Shown here: piece by piece, positions 18,616 through 30,121 of the stretch
How the letters are laid out: each line of letters begins with the position of its first letter
How positions within the stretch are numbered: position 1 is the first letter of the stretch
Assembly (NCBI GenBank): GCA_038503035.1
Contig: JAVSML010019046.1
Coordinates: forward strand, 6,602-70,601
DNA: 64,000 nt
From: Crocodylus rhombifer
Taxonomy: Eukaryota > Chordata > Crocodylia > Crocodylidae
Direction: 5' to 3'
Position numbers and translations under genes: made by a program
Notes under the pieces: model-generated
What the model saw: only the letters and a program-made list of their open reading frames with translations
What the model was told of the DNA's origin: nothing
Databases searched by the model: none

Positions 18616-20764
18616 GCAGTGTAGGTTCATTGTGACTATATATAGCACTACAGTTACACTGGAAAGGAGATGAAGACAGTGAGGTCTGGAAGAATACGCA
18701 CTTCTTTTAGTAAACAAGAATGTCATAGTTGCAAAGGTAGCTGTACCTCTGTTCCTCTGTGGCTATTTTCAGCCTGAGGTGGTCTCAGGCATTGTTCTCA
18801 GTGGACTCCTGTAGACCAGGTCCTGAACATCTCCAATTGGTTTTGTCGCCTATGAATCTCCGCTTTGACCTGAGTGGTATATGGAATGATCACATAGTTA
18901 TCAAAGTATTGTTTAATCTTAATAGTAGAAATGAAACATAGCATGAGAGAAATTTCAGAAAAATAAACAAACTACACTCACATCTTTTTTATCTGAAGCC
19001 TTATGTATTCTGTGGTGATGACTCTAAAAGGCCTTGTTTCTTCACCAGTCACCAATCGTATGACGGTCCATCAGATCATTTTTCCATCAACTTGTCTTGA
19101 TACGCAAGAGTCAGTTTTTATCTAGTTACAGGTCCTTGTTCTTTCAGTTCCCAGGCCTTTTCACTTTGATAGTCAACCAGTTTCACCTGAATCATACGGC
19201 CCTCCAGTGTTTGCCAGGGAGTGTCTTATCTTGAGCTATTGTTTCATAATGTGTTTCCCAACAAGTCTGTTGATTAACCCAGTTGTGTCATACAGTAAAC
19301 ATCTTAATAACTGTGTCATCATACCTGATGTATAACTTATCACAGAGTAACTGCACATTCATCTCAAGGAAATCCCAAATTCTTATCCTAGCCCTACTGA
19401 TAACTGTCTGTCTCTTTCAGTCAGATTTGCAAAGTTTGTGGATCAGTGCTGCAAGAGTTTTTCCAGAAGCACCTAAGCAGTTTGGCATCTAACTTCCATC
19501 AACTTCAGCTGGAGTAAGGTGACTCATGCCTTTTGAAAACCCCACAGGCATCAAGCTGTATATTTAGGTCATGTACATACAAATTACTTACCGTGAGGTT
19601 AAGGGAGGGACATGGGCATGCACTCACCCTGCAGGAGATAAAGCTAAACTGCAGAAGTTTAGCTCTTTCACTGAGTGCTGTACCCTTGTACACTTACTTT
19701 CCTTTTAGCTCTTCACCTCATGGTGTCTCATGCCCACCTAGGGCTTTGAATGTATTTAGTGCTATACAAATAAAAACAAACAAACAAATGATCTTAATTT
19801 GAAACTCCATTTTTATATGACTTCTGCCTCATTTTCTGACTCGCATAAAGATCTTACAACATCTTTAGTGACAGAAATGTTTGGAATTGGACAGCCAATG
19901 TACCTGTGTGTGATTCTGTATGGCAAAGGTGAAGTTGATATTGTTGCATATTAATATGTCTTGATTTAAGAAGAATGTTTACTTGTACTGACTTTTTACA
20001 CACTAGCATTTGTCTAAAATAGACAAGATTTCTTTAAAAAAATGGATCAAAATTACTAGACTATATAATCTTCAAGCATATGGCATTCTTTCTTTGCATG
20101 ACTCAGTCCCATCTGCAGATGACATAACTACAAACCAAATTCCAGAACCAGGGGACATATGGCTGTTAATTCTAAATAACCTACTGAAGGATTTGCAGTT
20201 TAAAAATGTAAGCTCTTGTTTGCGAGGAAAAAAGCACATTTTTGTGCACCAAGAAAAGAAAATGTTAGATTCAAAATCTGTAACAACTTGTGCACCTTAC
20301 ACTTGCACTTACATTTGAAAATATATGATTCTACTTTCTTATAAAACTGCACAGTTGACTGTGTGTCAAATCACTGGCTGTACTTATAACTGTCCATCAA
20401 CCAATGAAATCTGAAAAAAGAAAGATGCAACTGCTATGTACCTACAAAATAAAATTTTTAGAAGAGTGCAGAAATTAAAGGCAAAAATCATATATATATA
20501 TAATATAATATACTATATAATTAATTAATTATATTATAATTAAAGATATATATTTACAAACTTAAATTGCCATCTATTGCTGTTCTAACTAAAACATAAT
20601 TTATCTTTACACAAAGTATTTTTAATGTTGCTTGACTTTCCATCTTTGTTTTCTCCCCCCAGACTCTCAGTAAATAGTACAGGTTTATTAGTAATTTACT
20701 TTTTATAATATGTGAGATCTTCAAAGAGATATTTAAGTAAAGCAAACAAGGATCTGTATGTAAG
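18616..20764. other. AT-rich intergenic DNA
   Basis: No gene or repeat end recognised up to an AT-only stretch at about 20490-20550 (TATATATAATATAATATA, AATTAATTAATTATATT) able to fold on itself. The 102-residue frame at 20010-20318 has no motif and lies in AT-rich DNA. Confidence 0.45.
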
Positions 20765-21580
20765 CATAAAATGGGACAAAATACAACATGGTTTTATCTA
20801 AGGAAGATTGTCAGACCAGTCCGATATCCTTGTATGAGAGGATAACTGAGTTCTCAGAAAATAATAATGTGGTACAACTAATCTATCTAGATTTATTCAA
20901 AACAGTTGATATTTCCTCAAAGGACATTATTAGCTAAACTGGAGAAGATGGGAATTAATAAGGTGAATAAAGTAAAAGGGTTGGCTACAGTGGATTATAC
21001 TAAAAAGAGAGTTGGATTGCAGAATAGTTACTTGTGATATTCCTCTGAGATCAGTCTTGGGATCCATCCTGTTTAATGTTTTGATTAGTGAGCCTGGAAT
21101 AAGAACTAGAGGCAAATGTAAGAAAATTGTGGATGACAAAGTTGGAGGTTTTGCCAAGATGGAAGAGGATTAGATTTATACAGGAAGAATTAGATAACCT
21201 TTTGGAATCTAGTAATAGAAACAGGATGAAGTTTAATAGTTAATGAAATACAAAGTCATGTATTTAAATACTTATGCCAAGAATTTTGTAAGTTGGCGGC
21301 TAAAACTGCAGACACTGGAGGAGAGGGACCTGGGTATATTGGGTGATTGTAAGATGACCGTAAACTGCTAATTTCATGTGTGTATGAAAAAGCTACTGCA
21401 ATCCTAAAATGTATTGGCAGGGTAGCCTTAGTAGAGACTGGGATTTAGGCCCAATTTAGGATATTCTGTACAGTTGTGGTAAACATGCCCCCAAAAGATT
21501 AATTTAAACTGGAACAGGTACAGCTAGAGGCTCTCTAGTCTCCTAACCACCCTACTAAGTTATCTCTGTGCCTATGCTAA
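20765..21580 (+). mobile_element. Old CR1-type LINE fragment
   Basis: Diverged plus-strand CR1/L3-like ORF2 landmarks appear in order: an AACATGGTTTTATC block (NQHGFxxG position), CTAATCTATCTAGATTTA (VYLDF), TCAGTCTTGGGATCCATCC (GSVLGP), CTGTTTAATGTTTTGATTA (LFNxxI), GTGGATGACAAAGTTGG (xDDTK), then GACCTGGGTATATTGG. Many stops in all frames. More decayed than the CR1s at 23 and 44 kb, so probably an earlier insertion. Confidence 0.7.
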
Positions 21581-22390
21581 AACTTGTAGCTGTTTCAAAA
21601 CAGGTAAACTGCATCAAGGTTTTAGCACAGGTATTCCATAAACACATTTTAAAGCAGCAGTTCTGTACTTATTTAGTATATAGTCCAAACTATGCATGAC
21701 ATTCTTCTAAACCCAAAAGGCTTATGATTTACTGTATGGTTCATTGGGCGGGGACTGAGCAGAGACAATAGCATTTCAAGCCACAGTGACCCCAAAGCTC
21801 CGCAGTGCTCAGTATGTTTGTCATGAGCACTCAGATCCTCCAAACAAGTATATGCACACGAGGTGCAGGGAAGCCTGGTCTGGCTCCATCTCATGAAGGA
21901 CAGGGCCACACTAATCTTATGTGACAGACTGCAAGAGTGGGGCGACAGAAGGATTCTGGTAAGCTATTTGGGGACCCATTTAGTAAGACATTTAAGGGTG
22001 GTTAAAAAACAAGACTCATTGGAAATGGAAAAGAAAAGTTCAGCTCAGCTGTGGGAGTGAGAAGGCAGTCAGAATATTGTGTAATGGCTCACTATGACTT
22101 GTAAAAGAGTCAGCACTGAGTTGAGTGAGCAAAATGAGCACTACCAGGTGGATTATTCTAATCTACCCTTGTGGTAGGTTTTTATCAGTATGTTTGCCTC
22201 AGGAGGCTGAGTTAATTTTCTTTGTAATTGCATTGGTTGTACAGTGACAGCGAGGGGTGCACAGGCATGTGGGAATGCAGGTTGCATGGACAATCTTTGT
22301 GATGGGACAAAGAGTGGTGTAGCTGTAAAAGTGTGTTTTGGAGTGTCAAGTGAACCATATTTGTCACAAGACAGGTTGTTATAGATATAG

Positions 22391-22392
<2 letters not shown>
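21581..22392. other. No recognised feature
   Basis: Unique-looking DNA. Short open frames of 65-95 residues on either strand show no motifs. Confidence 0.4.

Positions 22393-22428
<36 letters not shown>
22393..22428. repeat. (AC)18 microsatellite
   Basis: Thirty-six bases of uninterrupted AC dinucleotide followed by a T-run. Likely length-variable between individuals. The Val/Cys and Thr/His open frames around it are artefacts of the repeat. Confidence 0.95.
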
Positions 22429-22430
<2 letters not shown>

Positions 22431-22734
22431 TTTTTTTCACAAAAAAAAATCAGTATGCTTGCCCCGTATGGGCCATGTATTTTATGGTCATGCTTAGTGT
22501 TGGTTTCATTGAATCAACTTCATACTTGGTTTCCATTACTGAGCACATGCTGCTTTTGGTAGCAGTTTAATGATAGACAACATACTTAATGAGGTTTCCT
22601 TGAATGTGAATGTAAGAAAGTTTTTTCCCCATGCTGATAGGGGGACAAACCCTTGTCTTTATGTTTGAGGAAGTACAGTATTTCTTAATAAATGCAGTCA
22701 TGGAGTGAATAAAGAGGAAGAAGGACTCTTTAAA

Positions 22735-23120
22735 TTAAAGAACAATATCTGATCAAAGGGTTACAAACTGATTAAGAATAAATTTAGATTGGAAATTAGA
22801 TGGAGATTTGAACTATCAGAAGAACTGCATTTTTGAATGGTTGTACAAATATAGTGGAGACAAGTAGCTTGGATTGTTTCCTGATGAAACTCAGTAAGTT
22901 TTTCCTACCTTCTGCTGAAGCATTGGAAATTGGCTATAGCTAGAAGTGAAGTTTGGCTGGGGTACACTGGTGTTCCTACCAGTACTCAGAATTCTCCTAA
23001 AAACAGATAAAAAAAGTTGGGATCAAATTGGCTATAACCATAGAGGTTTTTTTGCCTTCCTCCACAGTGTGGGCATAGTCTTCTTCCTGCGATCAATCTG
23101 AATGCACACTAACAAAATCC
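22735..23120 (+). mobile_element. Old CR1-type 3' region
   Basis: GGTTACAAACTGATTAAGA then ATTTAGATTGGAAATTAGATG matches the CR1 ORF2 C-terminal block (GYKLxxxKFRLDIR). Downstream, TTTTTTTGCCTTCCTCCACA and GTGTGGGCATAGTC resemble the long CR1/L3 3' UTR seen at 29690 and 34000. Strongly decayed, no 3' tail found. Confidence 0.5.
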
Positions 23121-23229
23121 TTGCCACTGCACTGATAAGATATTGGTGATGCCACAGTCTTCCCTATTTTTCATCTTTGGCAAATTTAGGATTTCTTTTT
23201 ATCCATAATACAGAGCTTAGTAGCTATAG

Positions 23230-23385
23230 CCATTTTTACACATGCAAGTGCCTCAGTGCCAAAGCACCCAGCTCTGTGATGCTTGCAGTTGTAGAAGCGG
23301 TTAAATGCGTGTCAGTGCTGAGAAAATGGCGGCGGTGCACTTTTGAACTAAAACACATCAGAGGTACTTTAATTCAAGAGTGTAG
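23230..23385. repeat. Repeat-like segment with a YY1-type motif
   Basis: Contains GAGAAAATGGCGGCGGTGC (YY1 core AAATGGCGGC at 23323-23333) followed by GAACTAAAACACATCAGAGG. It abuts the 5'-truncated CR1 at 23386. The CpG-bearing core suggests a repeat rather than old unique DNA; I cannot name its family. Confidence 0.35.
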
Positions 23386-24217
23386 GTGCTGGCCATCATC
23401 TTTGAAAACTCATGGCAATCAGGAGAGGTCCTGGATGATTTGGCAAGGGCAAATATAGTACCTGTATTTAAGAAACGGAAAAAGGAGGAGCCAGGGAACT
23501 ACAGACCAGTCAGCTTCACCTCAGGCCCTGAAAAACCATGTTGCAGATCCTCAAGAAATTCATTTCTAAGTACTTGGAGGAGAAAATGGTGATTAGGAAC
23601 AATCAGCATGGATTCACCAAGGGCAAGTCATGCATGACCAACCTGATTGCTTTCTATGATGAGATAACTGACTCTGTGGATGTGGAGAAAGCTGTGGATA
23701 TAATGTACCTTGGCTATAGCGAGGCTTTTCATGCTGACTCCCACAGCATTCTCTCAAGCAAGCTGAGGAATTATGAGTCTGATGAATGGACTCTAAGGTG
23801 GATGAAATCTGTCTGGATGGTTGGGCTCAGAGAGTAATAATCAATGGCTCAATGTCTAGGTGGCAGCCAGGATCAAGTGGAGTACCTCAGGGGTTAGTCT
23901 TGGGGCTGGTTTTGTTTAATATCTTCAGTAACCGTCTGGAAAATGGGATGGATTGCAACCTCAGCAAGTTTGTGGGTGATACCAAGATGGGGAGTGTAGT
24001 AGATACACTGGAAGGTATTCATAGTGACCTAGACAAATTAGAGGATTGGGCCAAAAGAAATGTCATGAAGTTCAGCAAGGACAAGTGTAAAGTGCAGCAC
24101 TTTAAAATGGAAGAATCCCAATACCACTATAGCCTGGGGACTGACTGACTAAGCAGCAGCTGTTCAGAAAAGGACCTGGGGGTTACAATGGAAAATAAGT
24201 TGGATATGAATCAGCAG
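23386..24217 (+). mobile_element. CR1 LINE ORF2, 5' part, split by a MITE
   Basis: Begins in the ORF2 linker (FENSWQSGEVLDDLARANIV in a shifted frame), then RT: NYRPVSFTS, QHGFTKGKSC, VDIMYLGYSEAFH (catalytic Asp of the YLDF box replaced by Gly), SSGVPQGLVLG, VLFNIFSNRLENGMDC and FVGDTK (FADD box mutated). It continues at 24856 after the inserted element. Frameshifts occur near 23540 and 23790. The catalytic changes make it dead. Confidence 0.88.
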
Positions 24218-24863
24218 CAGGATCCTGGATTTCTCTGATAACGCCCCCGTCTCTCCCCCTAAATTTTCGGATTTAAAAAAGTAACCCAAAATCCATATAT
24301 CTATATATTAATGACGTTCCATTTTAATCATGGAAAATGTGGATTTTGATTACTTTTTTGAATAATGTGGAAAAATGTGGAACTCGTCTCTTCCTAGCAA
24401 TCCTTTCTGGAATAACATTCCATGGTTGAAGAAGCTGAATCCCTGCTGGCAACACCACCTATGCAGCCTGCATTAATCTGCAGGATGTGTCTGCTCCTGC
24501 CAGGGCCATTCCCCTTGACTGCATCCTGGCAGGAGCATTACAAAAAAGCCATTCCTAGGTGAGACTGTGCAGTAACTCCAGTTTATGCAAGTGCTAAATG
24601 ACTGTGCAGTAGCATTCAGTGTCTTGTATAGATGTGGCCAATGTCAATGATTATATCATGAAGACAACTTCCATCCTAAGAACTAAACTAAGACCAACAA
24701 CTTTTTTTAAAACAACACTATATCTATATATCTATATCTAATCTATATCTATATATATTAGTGGTGTTTCATTTTAATTGTGGAAAAATGTGGATTTGGG
24801 GTTACTTTTTTAAATCCAAATTTTTTTTTTCCATCAGAGAAAACCAGGATCCTTGGTTAGCAG
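24210..24863. mobile_element. Foldback MITE nested in CR1
   Basis: Element proper 24218-24855 (638 bp). Ends are CAGGATCCTGGATTTCTCTG and, inverted, CAAGGATCCTGGTTTTCTCTG. Flanks ATCAGCAG (24210-24217) and GTTAGCAG (24856-24863) match at 6 of 8, fitting an hAT-type 8-bp duplication of CR1 sequence. Inner arms carry the family's CATTTTAATCATGGAAAATG and TACTTTTTTAAATCC segments. The centre (about 24380-24720) holds another insert with GTGCAGTAACTCC and TGTATAGATGTGGCC of the MITE-B type, and a TATC-rich simple repeat at 24720-24765. Confidence 0.75.
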
Positions 24864-25503
24864 TGTGCACTTGTTGCCAAGAAGGCTAACAGCATACTGG
24901 GCTGCATTAGTAGGAGCGTTGCCAGCAGATCAAGGGAAGTGATTATTCTGTTATATCCTGCACTGATGAGGCCACTTCTGGAGTACAATTTTCAGTTTTG
25001 AGCCCCCTACTGTAAAAAAAGGATGTGGACAAGTTGGAGATAGTCCAGCGGAGAGCAATGAAAATGGTTCAGGGGCTGGGATACATGACTTCTGAGGTGA
25101 GGCTGAGGGGACTGGGTTTATTTGGTTTGGAGAAGAGAAGACAGAGGGGATTTGATAGCAGCCTTTAACTATCTATAGGGTGGTTCCAAAGAGGATGGAG
25201 CTAGACTGTTCTCAGTGGTGACAGATGGCAGAACAAGGAGCAATGGTTTCAAGTTACAGCAAGGGCAATTTAAGTTGGATATTAGGAAAAACTTTCTCAC
25301 TAGGAGGGTGGTGAAGTGCTGGAATAAGTTACCTAGAAGCATGGTGGAATTTCCATCCTTGGCGGTTTTTAAGGCTTTTCTTGGCAAAGCCCTGGCTGTA
25401 GTGATCTAGTTGGGGATGGTTCTGCTTTGAGCAGAGGGCTGTAGTAGATAACCTCCTGAAATCCTTTCCAACCCTAATTTTCTAGGTTCCTATGGTTTTA
25501 TGA
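24856..25503 (+). mobile_element. CR1 LINE ORF2, 3' part and tail
   Basis: Resumes directly after the MITE with GTTGCCAAGAAGGCTAAC and the [17 protein letters not shown] block (canonical LVRPHLEYCVQFWAP), the KxxGxxxFxxEKRRxxGDL segment in a broken frame, then KLQQGQFKLDIRKNFLTRRV and VVKCWNKLPRSMVEFPSLAV. The 3' end is the usual CCTTTCCAACCCTAATTTTC followed by a TCCTATGGTTTTATGA tail. Confidence 0.85.
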
Positions 25504-25620
25504 CTATGCAGTACCTTATGACTACTGCATAGTAGTGTTGCATCACACTTTCTGCCATTTGACACATGCACAGTAATTATGGCCTCCTGCACAGTCAGCG
25601 TCTCATGTAGACATGGGCAT
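25504..25620. mobile_element. Partial MITE-B-like element
   Basis: Contains GACTACTGCATAGTAGTG, TGCACAGTAATTATGG and CTCATGTAGACATGGGC, the right-end pattern of the family (compare 47096-47266). It begins at the CR1 tail, suggesting insertion at the CR1 3' end. Confidence 0.5.
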
Positions 25621-26167
25621 TGAGGACCAGCTCTTCCATGATTCTCACAAAGAAGTACCACGTTAATTCTCCCAATGAGGGTATAACAGGAGCAACTGTT
25701 CAGGGAATCATTCTACTCAGAGATCCAGATTCACTCCCTGCTTCTAAAAGCCTATAAGTGGTGGTAGGTAGGTGAAGCTCAGAAGCTTAAACAAACTTCC
25801 CTAAAAAAGGGAGAGTATAATATGACCAGTGATGGGGCAATAATCCTGTTATAATCGCTGCATGCTCTGTGGCAGGACCTGGTACAACTGTGGACACTCC
25901 GGGGAGTGTGGATATGAAAATCAGAGCTGGCCCTGAAGATAAAAGATATTATGTCATCTATATGATTAGTGAGGCATGAATACTCCTGTTAACTGGAAAA
26001 ACATTATTGGTGAAGCCTCTGTCCAAATTACCACAGCTTCTCTGTTGGTTGCTGTTGTTGCATAAACCATACAGTTTTCTCAGCCCCGGAGTTACACCCA
26101 ATGACCACCACTCTAGGACTGCATTGTAAGCACTAGGGATTGAACCTACCTCTTTTGGATCTGAGCA
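25621..26167. other. No recognised feature
   Basis: Unique-looking sequence without coding evidence. Confidence 0.4.
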
Positions 26168-26445
26168 GGAGTCAGCAACCTATGGCCTTCAGAGCTGTGA
26201 TTATCATCAACATTCATCAACTGTCCTTGCATTAAGCAACAGACAGCTTCCTGCAGTGGAGAGCTGTCCCTGCTTCCTGGGAGTCTGGGAGAGGGGCAGT
26301 TCTGCTGTGCTGTGCCACAGTCAGGAGACACAGGTTTCAGTAGAGGGGGGCTTTTGTAGTGGCACATTGCAGCTGGCCCCAAATGCCTGCCCTCCTCTTA
26401 CCCAAGCCTCCATGTGTGAAAACATTGCTGATCACATCTTAAAGC
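26168..26445. mobile_element. Probable hAT-like relic
   Basis: Left end CAGGAGTCAGCAACCTATGG and the inverted right end near GATGTGATCAGCAATG are weakly similar; the interior is GC-rich. The AGTCAGCAACCTATGGC opening is typical of hAT MITEs of this type. No TSD found. Confidence 0.35.
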
Positions 26446-29214
26446 AGGTGCTTGTGTTGTATGAGCTGAAAGATCCAGCTTATTTAACCATGGCTGTAGT
26501 GAGGTCTAGCTCTTGCTGGGGGAAGAACAGTACTACAGTCATGTTATACACATTATACCTTTTCCTCGGGAAGTTTGTTTAAATTTCAGAGAGTGATGCT
26601 TTTCAAAGATACCTCTACCACAATACTGGTTGTGATTGGATGCATATCAAACAGGCACCATCAGTAGGACTGAAATTGGGACTGCTAGATCTTAGCAAGT
26701 TTTAAAGCCTGTGTTTTCTGTGCATGTTTCCCTGCAGGGCTGTTCCTCAGATGTCCCCTTCTTGAGGTTATGCGTTCTTGTTTAGGGCTTCTGCTCCAGG
26801 TGACTTGCACCCTCTGACCTTTAATTTGACCTCACATGGGAAGAAGCCTTCCTTGTCCTAGACCAGGAATTGGTGACAGGTTGATGGAGTTCCCCATTTT
26901 TTGGAGTCTCTTGGAATATATTTGCTCTTGGTGGAAAAAAAACCTATATAGTATATTAAAAATATGCATATATAATAATTATCTATATATTAAGTTATAT
27001 GACTGTGAATAAATCTTACTCTATGAAATTGTATACAAAGGATTTCAGAAATAATGTATTTAAATCATTTTAATTTTCTAAAAAATAATTTTTCATTTTA
27101 AAATTTGGATTTTTCTATTTGAGTAATGCATTTAGTTAAGTGTACTGGAATCCTAAACCACAATTATATGGAAGACAGCAAGAAAATAATGGCAGCTCAT
27201 TGTATTGCTCTTTTAATTGGCCAAGGGATGAAATTGGCCCATGGTGCATAGTTGAAAAAGAACAGAATTATTGCTTCTTGCTATTTCTCCTCATCTTTTG
27301 TGATGTTTGTTTGTATGACCTTTAACCACTTTCACCTGGTGATATATAGTGTAGCATTCTTGAGCAGAGAGGAGGCCAGTTAATCTTATTGTCAGAGGGG
27401 TATTATAGCAGATCACTGGGGTAGCTGGAATTAGAAACCAGTGAATCTACACACGAGATGTCATGTTCTGCAGCAAGTAGCTTATTTATTTGACCTAAGT
27501 TGGTAGTCCCAAATTGGCCACTTGGCTCTGTAGAGAACAAAGTTAATTTACATGTTGAGCAACAATACCTATCAGTATTTTTCATTACAATAAACACCTA
27601 CTATCATTGAAAGCCATTTTACTGGAGAACTAGGTATGATTCATGGTTATATATTACTGCAGTTAAGAACGCGTGCAAAATGTGTCAACCACTTACATGG
27701 TTCAGATATTGTTTAAATGATCTCTTGAATTTGCTGAAGAGCTTAGGCATGGAACAAGAGTATTTTGGAGGATTACTATTGAGTATTCTTAATTATTATC
27801 TCAAGCATTTCTGATGATGGCATTTGAAATCGCGCGTCCTGTAAATTCTTTTAGCAGTGTATGGTTATATGCTGTATTCCAGAGCTGCTTTCCATTGCCT
27901 GTTTGAGATTCTTACAGTTTTCCTGTGTCTTCTACAGCTTTTGCTAACTGTTCCAGCAGAAATACATCTTTGTCATAGCCTTATTACTGCCAGCTGAATA
28001 AAAAAAAAGGAGGGAATAAACTGGAATATATTATAACAATATCCAACAGATGGTGCTCTTACATCATGCAAAGTTCTTTTTTTTCAGGGTGAACAAGTCT
28101 TTAGTCTTTGGTGTATTGCTGTAATGTTATGCTGGTGCACAGAGATGGTTAGTCTGACCTCTGGTAGAAGGTAGGGGAGGGTGACACCCTTTTAAAGAGA
28201 AATTGGTTGAGAGAGGCAGGAGCTTTCATAAGTGACAGGCACTATCATCAAGTGCTTTCTCTGTTGTACATGGAGAGAAATTGATAGATAACACAAATTT
28301 CACTGCTTTATTTTTAGACCTTTCTATCTGTTTTGGGGACATCCTGGAAGCACTGTTTTGAGGATTAGTATTCTGGAAGAGAGTATTTCCTGCCTGCTAT
28401 TTGTGTTTTTCTGTTCTTAAACTGCTATATAGGTGTGAATAAAGCCATTTATTATACCGAATTCCATGTTCTGATTTCTCTTCCATCTGGAAACCAACCT
28501 ACAGAGCCTCAAACATCTACTACTGCTCAGAGAAGGAGTAAGAGCAGGTCAGATGTTCAGATGCTGGTGTAAAAAGGGTCATTAATGTTATCCTTTTGTG
28601 AAAAGGCAAGCATGCCATCATTTTTTTTCCTGTTAAATTATATTTTAATGAAGTCTTACTCTTTTTTTTTTACCAGCAACTTGGTATTTATATTTACATG
28701 TATCATGTACACCCTTCTTTAGCTATATTTCATTTTAATATATTAACATGCTCAACTTTCTTCTAGAATATCTGTACCTTTTGATAGCTCTTGTGATTAA
28801 TTGGTTAAAATTATTCAAAATGTAAAGTGCTACTTGGTTGTGATTAGATGCATACATCATATAGTATGCTTGTGGTCACCAGCTTGATGAGTTTAGTATT
28901 TAGAATAAATAACACTGCAAGAATATTCACTCTTAATACAAAAGTTTTAGTCTACAAATATTCTATGGTCAATCCTGAAGATTATATTTTGTGGATGTGT
29001 CTACCATTGAGCTCATTCATCAAAAAATAGTGTTAGGCAGAGAGTGGGCACAAAGGGTCATGGACAATGCTAGAGTGTTTACACATGTTCAGTTATTTAT
29101 AGATAAAATGTTATTCTGAAAAATTCATTTTAGCGCCCATTGCTATGAAAATAGTCTTGGACTCAGGGATGATCTCTGGCCAGGGATAATCTCAAATGGG
29201 GTTCTAAACTCTTA
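26446..29214. other. Gene-free AT-rich DNA
   Basis: 2.8 kb with no recognised element. AT-rich blocks lie at 26940-27010 and 27040-27120. A weak CTCF-like sequence CCAACAGATGGTGC occurs at about 28043-28060. Poly-T runs at 28078 and 28660. Confidence 0.45.
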
Positions 29215-29480
29215 GCTCATGGAGTCATATCATCCAGCCCTCGTGGCTCCCCACAGGTCTGAAAATGTGGTGGTGGTAGAACAGTGGTAGCTAATGGCCA
29301 CTCCTCTGCTGTCAAATATCTGGATGGGGGGTGTGCTTTGTGTACAAGATGGGGCACTGCAAAGTTGAATGGGGTAGAGTGATGTGATATGGGGCCTGAT
29401 CCTGGCATATGGGGCCTGATCTTGCCTGTGGACTGGCCCCAAACAACTTATCTAGCCCATGGGGTCAAAAGACTGAGCAT
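29215..29480. mobile_element. Probable hAT-like relic
   Basis: ATGGAGTCATATCATCCAGCC at the left and TCTAGCCCATGGGGTCAAAA at the right resemble the ends of GCCCATGGGGT-type hAT MITEs. Inside, ATATGGGGCCTGATC occurs twice 19 bp apart (about 29388 and 29407), a small tandem duplication. Limits approximate. Confidence 0.4.
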
Positions 29481-29689
29481 GACTGATATAGGAGTAGCTA
29501 TGCGTATGATGTACTATGGGTTTTTTCCCTTCTTCTGGGCTTTAGTGTTTGCCACAGGGGACCAGGAAGCAGTTTCCCCCCACCCCACTCCTGCTGCTAC
29601 ACCTCAGTGTTCACATGTAAGTTTTGTTTTTTTTTTTTTTCTCACCTTCCTCATAAAGGTTGGACATTAGCTGTAGGTAAGGCTGGGGA

Positions 29690-30121
29690 TTTTGACTGAG
29701 GTGTGCCAGTGCTCCTGCTGGGACTTAAACCTGGAGTTTCCTGACTAGAACATCTTGCCAGGCTCAGACTGATCATCACAGTTTTGGCATCAGGAAAGAA
29801 GTTTACTGCATGTTTAGATTGGTACAAACTGTGGGAGGTTCTCTCTTCCTTCATAGCAGAAGCATGGCCTTCTTCTTCGGATCTCTCAAGTGTATTTTAA
29901 CATTAAAAGCAGCAGGACTTTGGCCTACATGGTCCCCTGGCTTTACCTTTGTGTGTTCTGCCTTGTGGTTGTGTCAGGGTTGACTGTATAATTTTGGTAA
30001 CAGGTTGGACAATGGATTTGTATAGGATGGTTTGGATAGGGATGATTCTGCCTCAGACGGGGGGTTAGACTAGGTCCTGTGGAAGTCCCTTTGAGCCCTA
30101 CTTTTCTATGATTCTATGACT
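29690..30121 (+). mobile_element. CR1-type 3' UTR and tail
   Basis: Ends with GGTTGGACAATGG, GATGGTTTGGATAGGGATG, GGGTTAGACTAGGTCCTG, CCCTTTGAGCCCTAC and the CR1 terminal repeat TTCTATGATTCTATGA. The upstream part (GCATGGCCTTCTTCTTCGG, GATCTCTCAAGTG) aligns with that of 34000-34456, so both belong to a CR1 subfamily with a long 3' UTR. No ORF2 remains. Confidence 0.8.

Noticed and set aside
20010..20318. 102-residue frame in AT-rich unique DNA
   Set aside because: No motif, biased composition, no neighbouring exon signals.
22393..22428. Regular repeat considered as a CRISPR array
   Set aside because: Plain dinucleotide microsatellite without spacers; the DNA is vertebrate nuclear.
22153..22440. 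Cys/Val-rich frames (VCVCVC)
   Set aside because: Translation of the AC microsatellite.
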